NCBI GenBank assembly: GCA_045635745.1 | Contig: JAZTWG010000061.1 | Span: forward strand, 1 to 64,000 | Origin: SIG78 sp045635745 | Lineage (GTDB): Bacteria > Verrucomicrobiota > Lentisphaeria > Victivallales > Victivallaceae | Reading direction: 5' to 3' | Length of the DNA: 64,000 bases | Shown here: one piece after another, positions 52,900 through 61,774 of the stretch | Layout of the letters: every line of letters begins with the position of its first letter | Numbering within the stretch: position 1 is the first letter of the stretch | The notes under the pieces: generated by a model | Seen by the model: the letters and a program-made list of their open reading frames with translations, nothing else | Databases searched by the model: none | Told to the model about the DNA's origin: nothing | Translations under genes and position numbers: made by a program

Positions 52900-55416
52900 A
52901 TGCATACAAATTATACAACACACACTCTTATATTGGGGGCAACCTTTTATGGTTGCGGTCTGGCTGCGGCGATAAAAAATTCGCTGGTGGTCGAAAGTTC
53001 TATTTCTGTTGGGAGCGACTATGCTTTTGCTTTTCTGCAGGGGCAGAATTGGTCAAAGCCTCTGGCTTCTCCTGCCGTGGAAGAGTTCCGGCAGGAACTT
53101 GCCGGCCGTTATGCGCTGGAAAATGAACGGCTTTTGCCGGCGGCGCTGGCTCCGACGCTGTCAGCGTGGTGCATGAAACACCAGATCCAACCCCTGCTGG
53201 GAATGGAATTTATCAGCAAATCCGGTAATGTTTACACCTTTATTGACTGGTGCGGCAGCAAAATTACTATTGAAGCCGAAAAGGTTATCGACGCCCGGTG
53301 CCGGGGGGCAGAAAAACTCTTTACCGCCGCAGTTTTTTCCGAAAACACTCTTGCTGAAGGCAAATATGGCGTGTTTGAATTATTCCGGACTCCGGCAGAA
53401 AAAATCTACACGCTGGAAATGCCCTGCAATGCCGGTGATACACCCGACATTGTCCGGCAGAATTTGCAGAAACATTGGGCAGAACGCCCCGCAGAGCTAT
53501 CCGAAGCTCAAATCATCTGGTCAGCCTCCCGCATCAGCAGCCCGGTCTTTGCCAATGCCGCAGCGGCATTGGATGCCGGTTTGCAGGGGCAATATCAATA
53601 CGCCCGGATACCCGACACTCCCGCCCCGGAAAAATGCGGATTCGATTGTGTAGTTGCGGGGTTGGGCACCGCCGGGATCATTGCCGCCATCACCGCCGCG
53701 CAACGGGGGGCAAAGGTGTTGGCGATCGAAAAAAACTTCTATCCCGGCGGCGTCTGGACCGGAGGCTTTGTTGCCCGGTCATACATTCAGAATGTGGGCG
53801 GGCTTGCCAGAGTTTTGCAGGATAGATCCGAAAAATATACCGGCTTTCACTCCATGAGCGAAAGTTTAAAACTGGAGCTGGAAAATGCCGCCCGCAATGC
53901 CGGAGTAACTCTGGAATACGGTGCAGCTATTGCCAATGTGGAAAAATCCGGCGACCGGGTTACTGCCGTAACTTACCGCAACAATTCGGGTAAACTTTTC
54001 ACCGTATCGGCTTACACATTTATCGACTCCACTGCCGATGCAGTGCTTTGCTCCATGGCCCAAGCCCCCTTAACTTGCGGCCGTATACACGATCGGGAGT
54101 TCAACAGCTACACCAACAGCATGGGCAAAATCGGCAGCAAATTCTTTTATGTGCAGAACTTCGATGCCGGACGGCTGGCGCAATACGATCCGGAAGATTT
54201 TTCCAAAAATTTCCTTTACAGCACAAGTTTGCATTTACAGGATGATTTCCGTACCAAACGGCTCTGCATACAGCTTGCCGACAACCCCGGAGTGCGCGAG
54301 GGCTTGCGGATAATTCCGGAAAAAAGCTATACCATCAAAGACTTTTTTGCCGGCAAGGGCGAGTGCGATGAAGCATTTTTCCATGTTATCTCCAATCTGG
54401 ATACCCACGCACAAGATCTCTTTTTTGAAAGCGAAGATTATCAGGATTGGGTCATTGCCGCTTCCTGCTGGGAGATCCGCGTATCCATACCTGTACCCAT
54501 GAGCGTGCTCTTTCCGGCCCGGCAGCATGGAGTGATCGCAGCCGCCCGTCATCTGGGTGTAGATCACGATCTGGGCTGCGCCCTGCGGATGATCGCTTTG
54601 ATGACCGCTGCCGGAGAACTGGCAGGCAATCTGGCGGTGGAAGCGCAAAAACGCAATATTCTGCCGCACGAAGTGAAGTTTGCTGATATAAAACATCTGC
54701 TGCCGCCCACGCCGCCGGTATATCCGTCAGCCAAAAGCAAGATCCCCGACGGCGATATAAACTCTTACTGGCACTCGGCAGACGATGAAACAATAAGAGC
54801 AATGTTATCCGGCAGCGATCCGGCGCTGGCGATCTGGAACATCAAGCAGCAGCACAAAACCGCTCTGGCGTGGCAGATACTTTCCGGAGCAGAAGAAAAT
54901 ACCCCGCAGGCAGTCAATGCGGCACTCTCTCTGGCGCTGGCCGGCGATGAACGTGCAATTCCATATTTAATAAAGATCATTGAAAATGACGACCGTACCC
55001 CGGTCAATGCCAATTTGCGTTTTTCGGCGCCGCGCCGCATAGCGGCAGTATATCTGCTGGGTAAACTGCGTGCCGCTGAAGCGGTGGAACTGCTGCTGAA
55101 AAACCTTGATAAACACGATTGCGAAAAGTTTTTTGCCCATAATGTAACAGCTTTAATGAAAATAGCCGATACTCATGCCGGACTCCGCGCCCGGGTCGGC
55201 TATAAACTTTTGCAGAAAGCGCAAGATCCCGCGTGGCAGATGCTCGAACAGCTCAAGGGCGAAGGCGCCGGAATACGCCGCTCCGATGGGCTTTTGCGTT
55301 TGCACATAGCAAAGATGCTCGACCGCTGGCAGATGAAGCACTCCATTGCAGAAACTGTAAAAGCCATGGATCTGGAGCCGCACGAAAGATTCCTGTGGCA
55401 GCAGTACGGCCGGTGA
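52900..55416 (+). CDS. FAD-dependent oxidoreductase with extra N-terminal flavin-like segment and HEAT-like tail
   Basis: 838 aa. A first dinucleotide-fold-like stretch, TLILGATFYGCGLAAAI, opens the protein, and residues 1-230 read like a worn half of an FAD enzyme. The main FAD domain starts at about 246 with VVAGLGTAGIIAAITAAQRG and LAIEKNFYPGGVWTGG, and continues to AARHLGVDHDLGCALRMIALMTAAGE, typical of FAD-dependent oxidoreductases found beside glycosidase genes. From about 650 the protein is helical, with HEAT-like repeats (AVNAALSLALAGDERAIPYL, RIAAVYLLGKLRAAEAVELL). No signal peptide. It begins 32 bp after the LamG gene, with no clear ribosome binding site. Confidence 0.85.
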   Translation: MHTNYTTHTLILGATFYGCGLAAAIKNSLVVESSISVGSDYAFAFLQGQNWSKPLASPAVEEFRQELAGRYALENERLLPAALAPTLSAWCMKHQIQPLLGMEFISKSGNVYTFIDWCGSKITIEAEKVIDARCRGAEKLFTAAVFSENTLAEGKYGVFELFRTPAEKIYTLEMPCNAGDTPDIVRQNLQKHWAERPAELSEAQIIWSASRISSPVFANAAAALDAGLQGQYQYARIPDTPAPEKCGFDCVVAGLGTAGIIAAITAAQRGAKVLAIEKNFYPGGVWTGGFVARSYIQNVGGLARVLQDRSEKYTGFHSMSESLKLELENAARNAGVTLEYGAAIANVEKSGDRVTAVTYRNNSGKLFTVSAYTFIDSTADAVLCSMAQAPLTCGRIHDREFNSYTNSMGKIGSKFFYVQNFDAGRLAQYDPEDFSKNFLYSTSLHLQDDFRTKRLCIQLADNPGVREGLRIIPEKSYTIKDFFAGKGECDEAFFHVISNLDTHAQDLFFESEDYQDWVIAASCWEIRVSIPVPMSVLFPARQHGVIAAARHLGVDHDLGCALRMIALMTAAGELAGNLAVEAQKRNILPHEVKFADIKHLLPPTPPVYPSAKSKIPDGDINSYWHSADDETIRAMLSGSDPALAIWNIKQQHKTALAWQILSGAEENTPQAVNAALSLALAGDERAIPYLIKIIENDDRTPVNANLRFSAPRRIAAVYLLGKLRAAEAVELLLKNLDKHDCEKFFAHNVTALMKIADTHAGLRARVGYKLLQKAQDPAWQMLEQLKGEGAGIRRSDGLLRLHIAKMLDRWQMKHSIAETVKAMDLEPHERFLWQQYGR

Positions 55417-55585
55417 ATTCCGGACCGAAAGGCGGCAGGAGAAATTCTCAAACTCTCTTGCGCCGCCATCTGTCATACCGCCAACATACAGCTTTATTGA
55501 CCTGCCTTGCCTCCCGGAAGTTCATGCGGCAGCAAGCTTTCTGCCCAAATGTCGCTATTTATATATTATTACTCCTATTTATATA

Positions 55586-55613
55586 TTGAAAAATGTCGGT
55601 TTTTGTGTATATT
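55586..55613 (+). promoter_or_regulatory. promoter of the aminotransferase operon
   Basis: TTGAAA (55586-55591), 16 nt, TATATT (55608-55613), 46 bp before the ATG at 55660. The rest of the gap 55417-55659 shows nothing further. Confidence 0.6.
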
Positions 55614-55659
55614 TTCTGCCAACACAACTTTTTAACATCCTAACATAAGGAAAAAAACT

Positions 55660-56874
55660 ATGAGCAAACTCGCTATTGATGGCGGCAGCAAAGTCTTTGC
55701 CGAACCCGTGAAATTTGATGTATGGCCCCCCGTTTACCCCGAAGTTGCAGGCAAACTGGTGGAAGTTTACATGAGCCACAAGTGGAGTTTCTACGGCGCT
55801 AATGAATTGAAATTTGCCGAAGATTTTGCCAAATATCATGGCGCCAAATATGGTACTTTCATGGTCAACGGCACCGTTACTCTCGAAGCCAGCCTCAAAG
55901 CTCTGGGCATCGGCCCCGGCGATGAAGTGATCGTGCCGAGCTGGACCTGGATGGCTACCGGCATGGCACCGCTGTATGTGGGCGCCACTCCGGTTTTTGT
56001 GGATGGCGAAGCGGATACTTTCTGTATGGATCCGGCAGCGTTTGAAGCGGCGATCACTCCCCGCACCAAAGCGGTTATTCCGGTGCATCTTTTCGGCTCC
56101 ATGGCGGATATTGACAAGATCGTAGCCATTGCCAGAAAACATGATATCAAAGTAGTGGAAGATTGTGCCCATGCCCACGGCGGCATGTGGAACGGCAAAG
56201 GTCTGGGCTCGTTCGGCGATGTCGGTTCGTTCAGTTTCCAGCAGAGCAAGATCATGACCGGCGGCGAAGGCGGCGCATGTATCACCGACGATGAAAATCT
56301 TTTTGACCGCATCGGCAGATTTTCGCACATCGGTTATCAGCTCGGCGCCGCCCGCGGACAGGCTTCGGTTCTGCCGCCGACTGATTTGGACAGCCGCAAC
56401 TACCGTGCCACCGAATTTCAGGCGGTGATCCTTGCCGATCAGCTCGCCCGACTGGATGCAGACAGCGACCGCCGTGCTGCCAATGCCGATTATCTGCATA
56501 CCGAACTTAACAAGATCCCCGGCATCGCCACCCAGAAGCCCGGCCGCTGCGCCACGCGCCAGCAGTATTATGTATTCGGTATAACCGTGGATCCGGCCAT
56601 GCTCAAAGAAGGCAAAACCCGCAATGATGTGCTGGCTGCAGTCAACGCCGAAGGAGCCATCGAAGTCTTTGCCGGCTGGGGTCAGCCGACCTTCAAACAG
56701 CGTCTGTTCCAGGTTTCGCCCGACCGCTACCGCGTGGAAAGCAGCAAAGTTGTGGAAGATATCATCTACAACAAAATCATGCTGGCCGACATCCGCTGGG
56801 TCGATGGCGAAAGAGCCATGTGCGAAAAACTCGTTGAGTGCTTCCGCAAAGTCATGCAGGAGTACGGCAAATGA
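55660..56874 (+). CDS. DegT/DnrJ/EryC1/StrS-family PLP aminotransferase
   Basis: 404 aa, AAGGA 8 nt upstream. Family features: WSFYGANELKFAEDFAKYHG near the start, the substrate/PLP pocket VNGTVTLEASLKALGIGPGDEVIVPS (quoted in part: TVTLEASLKALGIGPGDEV), VVEDCAHAHGG with the PLP-pyridine Asp, and the Schiff-base Lys in FSFQQSKIMTGGEGG (about residue 197). Such enzymes aminate keto sugars bound to nucleotides, or free keto-inositols or keto-acids. The stop overlaps the start of the next gene (ATGA), so the product probably works with that hydrolase and the dehydrogenase after it. Confidence 0.93.
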   Translation: MSKLAIDGGSKVFAEPVKFDVWPPVYPEVAGKLVEVYMSHKWSFYGANELKFAEDFAKYHGAKYGTFMVNGTVTLEASLKALGIGPGDEVIVPSWTWMATGMAPLYVGATPVFVDGEADTFCMDPAAFEAAITPRTKAVIPVHLFGSMADIDKIVAIARKHDIKVVEDCAHAHGGMWNGKGLGSFGDVGSFSFQQSKIMTGGEGGACITDDENLFDRIGRFSHIGYQLGAARGQASVLPPTDLDSRNYRATEFQAVILADQLARLDADSDRRAANADYLHTELNKIPGIATQKPGRCATRQQYYVFGITVDPAMLKEGKTRNDVLAAVNAEGAIEVFAGWGQPTFKQRLFQVSPDRYRVESSKVVEDIIYNKIMLADIRWVDGERAMCEKLVECFRKVMQEYGK

Positions 56875-58187
56875 GTACCTTTTCAGTCGGCGCTGCCGAA
56901 AATATTCTGGAAGTTCCTCTGTTTGCAGAACTGGGCGGCTATGGGCCTTTCCGCGGCCGCCGCAACTGGGGCGTGCGAGATAATCTCTACTGCCGGGTGC
57001 TGACGGTCAACAACGGCGAACGGCGCAATGTGATCGTGGTTTGCGATATACTCTGCGTAGGGCAGGTGCAGTGCCGTCTGCTGCGCGCAGAGCTCGCCGA
57101 ATTGTATGCTCTTTATCCGGAGTCGGTTATGATCATGGGTACGCATACACATTCCGGCGCCTGTATATCGTGCTGCGATGTGGGCTACGGCGAAATAAAT
57201 CATGAATTTTACGAAATCTGGCGCAATACGGTCAAAAAGACCGTTGGCGAAGCGATCCGTTCCGAAGAGGAAGTCAAAGCTTTTGCCGGCAAAGCCGCCA
57301 TCCGCAAGCCGATCGGCAAACGCCGCACGCTGGGCAAAGATCAGCATACTGATCCGGAAATCAGATTTGTTAAGTTCGTCCGGAAAGATGGTTCGGTCAA
57401 AGCACTGCTGCACAATCACGCCATGCACGGTGTGGTATTTGGCGCACAGCGTTATGTTTCAGCCGACTGGATGGGCAATGCCAACGAAAAGATCAAGGCA
57501 CGCAAACTGGCCGAGATCCCGATTTTCCTGTACGGCACCGCCGGCGATGTGAATGTTATCTGGACTCACCCCAAAGCTGAAGAGCGCCATTTGAATCTGG
57601 AATGGATCGGCACCAGCTATGTGGACGATCTTGAAAATGATTACAGCAAGTGCGAAGAGATCGACCTTTCCGATATCCGCGCCAATATGAAAGCTTATGA
57701 GTTTCCCACCGAACCGGTCGATGCGGAAAATTACCGCGATATTGCCGGCAAACTCTATGCCAAAAAGGACAAAGTTCCGGAATTTGCCAAACTGTTGGAA
57801 TTCATCCATGACCGCATGAATGAAATGGCGGTTTTGAAAGAACGCGGCCACGATTTCCGGGTCATCCGGGATCTTCAGGCTCTGAAGATGGGCGATTTGA
57901 GCTTTTTTGCCATCCCCGGCGAACCTTTTCTGGCGGTGGGCGAAGAGCTGCGCAATAAATCGGTCAACAAATTCCCGATAGCAGTATCGGTGGCCAACGG
58001 CGATGCCGGTTATTACCCCACCGAAGAAATGTTTGAAATGTATCCGGGCATTTTCGATTGCGATGACTTCGGAGCATTCGGCTTCTACGAAGTCTGGTTC
58101 GGCCCCGGAATGCTGCGGCCCAAATTCAAGAAAAACATAGTCCGGTTTATCACTGATAAACTTTTGGAATTGGAAAAATCATTATGA
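56871..58187 (+). CDS. neutral/alkaline ceramidase-fold hydrolase, single domain
   Basis: 438 aa, start ATG at 56871 overlapping the aminotransferase stop. It shows the zinc-site signature of neutral ceramidases: GTHTHSGACIS (His-x-His) and LLHNHAMHGVVFG (His). FLYGTAGDVNVIW parallels the family's GxxGDxxP strand, and IPGEPFLAVGEELR parallels the late catalytic strand. It lacks a signal peptide and the C-terminal Ig-like domain of secreted ceramidases (about 650+ aa), so it is probably cytoplasmic. Between an aminotransferase and a Gfo/Idh/MocA dehydrogenase, amide hydrolysis of an amino-sugar or inositol derivative seems more likely than ceramide cleavage. Confidence 0.82.
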   Translation: MSTFSVGAAENILEVPLFAELGGYGPFRGRRNWGVRDNLYCRVLTVNNGERRNVIVVCDILCVGQVQCRLLRAELAELYALYPESVMIMGTHTHSGACISCCDVGYGEINHEFYEIWRNTVKKTVGEAIRSEEEVKAFAGKAAIRKPIGKRRTLGKDQHTDPEIRFVKFVRKDGSVKALLHNHAMHGVVFGAQRYVSADWMGNANEKIKARKLAEIPIFLYGTAGDVNVIWTHPKAEERHLNLEWIGTSYVDDLENDYSKCEEIDLSDIRANMKAYEFPTEPVDAENYRDIAGKLYAKKDKVPEFAKLLEFIHDRMNEMAVLKERGHDFRVIRDLQALKMGDLSFFAIPGEPFLAVGEELRNKSVNKFPIAVSVANGDAGYYPTEEMFEMYPGIFDCDDFGAFGFYEVWFGPGMLRPKFKKNIVRFITDKLLELEKSL

Positions 58188-59281
58188 GCAAAAATTCTAT
58201 GAAAATCGGTGTGATCGGCTGCGGCATGATCTCCGACTGGTATTTCAAGGCCGCCAAACGCTTCAAGCAAATGGATATAATCTGCTGCGGCGATTTGCGC
58301 GAAGAATCCGCCGTAAAACAGGGTGCCGAATACAATATCCCCGTTAAAAACGTGGAAGATATTTACACCGATCCCGAGGTGGAACTGATCTTGAATCTGA
58401 CACCCCAGCAGGCGCATTATGCAGTCAGCAAGCGCGCTTTGGAGTGCGGCAAACACGTTTACAGCGAAAAGCCCCTCTGCGGCACGATGGAAGAAGCCCG
58501 TGAACTCATGGCGCTGGCCCGGAGCAAAGGCTTGCAGATCGCAGCGGCACCGGATACTTTTCTCGGCGGCGGCCCGCAGACTGTCCGCAAGATCATCGAC
58601 GACGGCTGGGTGGGCAAAGTTTTTGCCGGTACGGCCATGTTCACCAGCCGCGGTCCGGAAAGCTGGCCCCATGCGGCGGCGTTTTACAAAAAAGGCGCCG
58701 GTCCGATGCTGGATTATGCACCCTACTTCATAACCCAGCTGGTCAACGTGCTGGGGCCAGCGGTGGCGGTTACGGCATCGGTCACCAAAGGCACGGAAAC
58801 ACGTGTCGGCGGGCCGGAAACGGTGCCCCACATTTTCCCGGTGGAAGTGCCGACTTTCCAGAGCGGCATCATTGAATTTGCCAGCGGGGCCCAGATCACG
58901 GTTATCGCCAGCTACGATGTGTGGCGCGGCACGCACCCGTACATTGAACTCTACGGCACCAAAGGCTCGATCAACATGCACAACCCCAACTTTTTCGGCG
59001 GATTTATCAAAGTTTTCCGTCCGGGGTACGAAACGTGGCAGGAAGTGCCCAGCGCTTTTGATTACAACACCGATGCCCGCAGTATCGGCGTTGCGGATAT
59101 GATCGAAGGGATCATCTCCGGTCGCAAGACCCGGGTCAGCGGAGAGCTTTCCATGCATGTATTGGAAATCATGCTTTCCTTTGAAAAATCCAGCCGGGAA
59201 GGCCGCAAGATCATGCTCGAAACCACCTGCGAACAACCCATACCCATGCAGCAAGTCAGCGAAGACGGTCTGTTTGAGTAA
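58184..59281 (+). CDS. Gfo/Idh/MocA family oxidoreductase
   Basis: 365 aa, ATGA overlap with the hydrolase gene. The Rossmann motif is VIGCGMISDWYFKAA; VYSEKPLCGTMEEA carries the conserved Lys; the C-terminal sheet domain has KGAGPMLDYAPYFITQL, where the catalytic-region residues of the family lie (here Asp-Tyr in place of the commoner Asp-x-x-x-His). It probably oxidises a sugar or cyclitol and supplies the keto group used by the aminotransferase, as in amino-inositol or amino-sugar pathways. A paralogue of different subfamily is at 22030-23199. Downstream lies the 342-bp hairpin-rich convergent gap. Confidence 0.92.
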   Translation: MSKNSMKIGVIGCGMISDWYFKAAKRFKQMDIICCGDLREESAVKQGAEYNIPVKNVEDIYTDPEVELILNLTPQQAHYAVSKRALECGKHVYSEKPLCGTMEEARELMALARSKGLQIAAAPDTFLGGGPQTVRKIIDDGWVGKVFAGTAMFTSRGPESWPHAAAFYKKGAGPMLDYAPYFITQLVNVLGPAVAVTASVTKGTETRVGGPETVPHIFPVEVPTFQSGIIEFASGAQITVIASYDVWRGTHPYIELYGTKGSINMHNPNFFGGFIKVFRPGYETWQEVPSAFDYNTDARSIGVADMIEGIISGRKTRVSGELSMHVLEIMLSFEKSSREGRKIMLETTCEQPIPMQQVSEDGLFE

Positions 59282-59322
59282 GTATTTTGTGAAGCAAAAG
59301 GGGTGTGTTGCAAAACTGTTTT

Positions 59323-59455
59323 GTGGGGAAAAAACCTTTTTGAAAAAAGGTTCTTTTCCCCACCTTGTCCCGCCATAGCATCGCGCGACGGCGGAACCCC
59401 ATTTTCCAAAAACTTTCGCAGGGATTGCTTTTATTATTTTAATAAAAGCAATCCC
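59323..59455. repeat. intergenic hairpin module, second copy of the 27.8-kb type
   Basis: A bulged stem of about 19 bp, GTGGGGAAAAAACCTTTTT (59323-59341) against 59343-59363, is followed by a 28-nt leader (59393-59420) and a perfect 16-bp hairpin with loop TTT (arms 59421-59436 and 59440-59455). The leader matches about 20 of 28 positions of the leader next to the hairpin at 27830-27866, though the hairpin sequences differ. Confidence 0.75.
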
Positions 59456-59552
59456 AACTTGTTTATTATAAGTAAATTGCAATATTTTTTCTGTAAAAAT
59501 TCACGCTGTTGCAAGAAAAAAACTAAAATATTCTGCTGCAGTTTGACAAAAT

Positions 59553-59596
59553 AAAAAAAAGGATGCTGCAAACTTTTTTAAGGTTTTGCAACAGCC
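59553..59596 (-). terminator. terminator of the motor-like operon
   Basis: On the minus strand, GCTGTTGCAAAAC pairs with GTTTGCAGC (TT and A bulged) and is followed by a run of Ts. It lies 28 bp past the 59624 stop. Confidence 0.7.
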
Positions 59597-59623
59597 TCTG
59601 TTTCCTGAAACCGGCATTCAGCT

Positions 59624-60106
59624 TCAGCGCGCAGCGGGGGTGAATTCCGGGTAGTTGGCTTCGCAGCTTATATTGGCAAAAAAGTTGACTTTCACCTTGT
59701 AATCAAGCTGTTGTTCCGGTTGAGTGAGTGTGCCGGGGATCACGGCCCGGCCGCTGACGGTGGCGGTGCGGACATCATGCAGAGTTATCTGCATATCGGC
59801 AGCGATCAGACTTTTTTCCGGCAGCACGGCTTTCAGCATTACTGCGGCGCATTGCTTCAAATCGGCGGCTAATGAGCCGGTATCGGCGACTGGTTGAAAC
59901 TCTGTATCGCTCCACGAGCTGTAACAGGAGAGAGCCGGAGCCGGATTTTCCGGCAGCTCCGGCAGCAGCATACTTTCCTTTTCCGCAATCCGGTTCATTG
60001 TAATTTGCCGGCTTGCCGGTGCTTGGATCCAAATAAAACAGATTCCTGCCAACACTACTGTTACGGCAAAAACAGCGATAAGAAAAATTTTACCTTGCAA
60101 CTTCAT
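59624..60106 (-). CDS. small inner-membrane-anchored protein of the motor-like operon
   Basis: 160 aa, unrecognised. One N-terminal membrane helix (residues 7-26, KIFLIAVFAVTVVLAGICFIW) has no acidic residue inside it. The remainder should be periplasmic: a Pro/Glu-rich linker and a compact, probably beta-rich domain (MQITLHDVRTATVSGRAVIPG, QQLDYKVKVNFFANISCEA). It overlaps the upstream gene by 17 bp, so its expression is tied to the ExbD-like subunits. It could be a periplasmic cap or load-coupling factor of the channel complex; that is inference from context only. Confidence 0.8.
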   Translation of the reverse strand: MKLQGKIFLIAVFAVTVVLAGICFIWIQAPASRQITMNRIAEKESMLLPELPENPAPALSCYSSWSDTEFQPVADTGSLAADLKQCAAVMLKAVLPEKSLIAADMQITLHDVRTATVSGRAVIPGTLTQPEQQLDYKVKVNFFANISCEANYPEFTPAAR

Positions 60107-60986
60107 AACTGCTCCGTTCCGAGGTGCGCCATACGGCTTCTCCGGGTTTGATCGTATGCCATGCGTGGAGCATGTTGCTGCGCCTTACTTCCTGCAGTAC
60201 GGCGGCGGCCTGGGCTATGGCGTTATCTTCCACGGCAAGTTCGATAAAATATTTTTGCGCTTTATCGTCGGGTAAATTCAGCATATCGAGTTTGAAATCC
60301 GCAATATTGAACCCTTTGCCAGGAACAGTATTGACCCGGTAAAACTCTTCTCCGTCCCGCCGGAAAGCACTGATGGTCACGCCATCCGGCGGCGTTTTCC
60401 GGAAAATATCTTCATCGCACCCCGCGGCATAGACTTTATTGCGGGTAACGATCAGGCGGTAAGGCAAAAGCCGATCGCTGGTTTTTATGCCGTGCACTGT
60501 TATAACTTTTTCTGTCTTCCGGGCAAGTTTCTGCTGCAGGTGCATGGAGGCTTTTTCCAGTTCGGATAGTGTTTTCTGCGGATCTTGAGCAAATTTTTCC
60601 AGCCAGAGCGCCTGATATTCCATTTGCCGGAGCCGGGCGGAAGTGCTCTCGATTTTTTCAGCCAACGAGTTCACTTTCAGAACGCCGGCGTGGTAACTGC
60701 TGCGCTTGTCCTGCAGATCACCGGAAACAGCAACGGGGCGGTTACGGGGGAGTTTACGGAGTATGTCGCACTCCAGTTGAACCGTTTGCAGCTCGTTATC
60801 AAGCAGAACATTATCCAGCCTGGCCTGTTCAATAAGCTGCAGCGGCACCTGATCGGCATCCGGCTGCTGCCGGACAATGGAAACCCCGCCCACCAGCAGA
60901 GCAGCAAACAGCACTGCTCCGAAAACGTTGCACATGGCATCGAGCAGCAGTTCCATGCTGTCGGGATTTTTAAAATATTTTCTCAC
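60090..60986 (-). CDS. ExbD/MotB-like subunit 2 with periplasmic coiled coil
   Basis: 298 aa. A short cytoplasmic N-terminus leads into one membrane helix with an acidic residue at its start: SMELLLDAMCNVFGAVLFAALLVGG (quoted in part: LLLDAMCNVFGAVLFAALL), Asp16. That is the layout of ExbD, TolR and MotB proton-channel subunits. A coiled coil (about 50-155) and a globular C-terminal domain follow. The domain is not an obvious OmpA-like peptidoglycan binder. It overlaps its upstream partner by 4 bp. The DAMCNVFG motif differs from that of the partner (FQDIITALAG), so these are two distinct B-type subunits. Confidence 0.8.
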   Translation of the reverse strand: MRKYFKNPDSMELLLDAMCNVFGAVLFAALLVGGVSIVRQQPDADQVPLQLIEQARLDNVLLDNELQTVQLECDILRKLPRNRPVAVSGDLQDKRSSYHAGVLKVNSLAEKIESTSARLRQMEYQALWLEKFAQDPQKTLSELEKASMHLQQKLARKTEKVITVHGIKTSDRLLPYRLIVTRNKVYAAGCDEDIFRKTPPDGVTISAFRRDGEEFYRVNTVPGKGFNIADFKLDMLNLPDDKAQKYFIELAVEDNAIAQAAAVLQEVRRSNMLHAWHTIKPGEAVWRTSERSSYEVAR

Positions 60987-61774
60987 AGCCGGAGCCCTCC
61001 CGATGTTTCCGAAGCCAGCGGCTCGGATATGATCTCCAGCTCGGGAAATTGCGTTTTGAGCGCCTTCTGCAGCGCCCGGGCAAAAGTTCCCGCCGAAGGT
61101 CTCACACCGATTATCAGCCGGCTTGCTGCCGGATCGTGTCGGATGAGAATATTTTTGACTTTATCCAGTGCATTGTATGCTGCGCCCAGATCCTGCGGAG
61201 ATCTGTTCTGCCGGAGCACCAGAAAACGGTTGCGGGAGCAATCGAGCAATATATTTTCCTTATTGCCGATACCTTGCAGAGAATATTCCAGCTGCCGGTG
61301 CTGCCATTCTGCCGATAACCGCCGGTATTTTTCAAGCCGGTCAAGCATTTGAACGGCTTCCGCGGAACGGGGAGTGGATTTTTGCAGTTTATACAGATCG
61401 CTCTGCAGTTTTTCAAGCATTTTCTGCCGTTCTCCGGCAATGTGCTCCATTTTCCGGATGGCGTTCCCGAGTTGTTCTGCTTCGGCAAGTCGGGCGGCGG
61501 CCCGGGCTTGCTGATCGAATTCCCGGCGCAGCTGCTCAAGCTTTTTGCGTTCTGCGGCAAGCTGGGCGCGTTTGAGCCTGGCCAGCCGGGTCAGAGCCGA
61601 ATACTCTGCGGCGCTGCCCGCGGCGTGCACTTCTCCGCCCGGAGTTGCCGTGCTTTTGTACAATCCGGTCAGCAGCACGATCAGCAGCAGCGTTCCGGCG
61701 AGTGCCGTTATAATATCCTGAAACGCCAGAAACGACACCGGCACCTGACGCCGTCTGGCGGGGCGGTATCTCAT
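60983..61774 (-). CDS. ExbD/MotB-like subunit 1 with periplasmic coiled coil
   Basis: 263 aa. The basic cytoplasmic start (RYRPARRRQVP) leads to SFLAFQDIITALAGTLLLIVLL, a single helix with Asp20 at the position of the ion-carrying Asp of MotB/ExbD. A long coiled coil (about 60-160; many Lys/Glu/Gln/Leu) and a small C-terminal domain (NILLDCSRNRFLVL, RLIIGVRPSAGTFARAL, FPELEIISEPL) follow. The C-terminal domain could be compared with OmpA-like or ExbD folds, but no peptidoglycan-binding NxxLSxxRA motif is seen. ATGA overlaps on both sides indicate translational coupling with the channel gene and the second B-like subunit. Confidence 0.82.
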   Translation of the reverse strand: MRYRPARRRQVPVSFLAFQDIITALAGTLLLIVLLTGLYKSTATPGGEVHAAGSAAEYSALTRLARLKRAQLAAERKKLEQLRREFDQQARAAARLAEAEQLGNAIRKMEHIAGERQKMLEKLQSDLYKLQKSTPRSAEAVQMLDRLEKYRRLSAEWQHRQLEYSLQGIGNKENILLDCSRNRFLVLRQNRSPQDLGAAYNALDKVKNILIRHDPAASRLIIGVRPSAGTFARALQKALKTQFPELEIISEPLASETSGGLRL

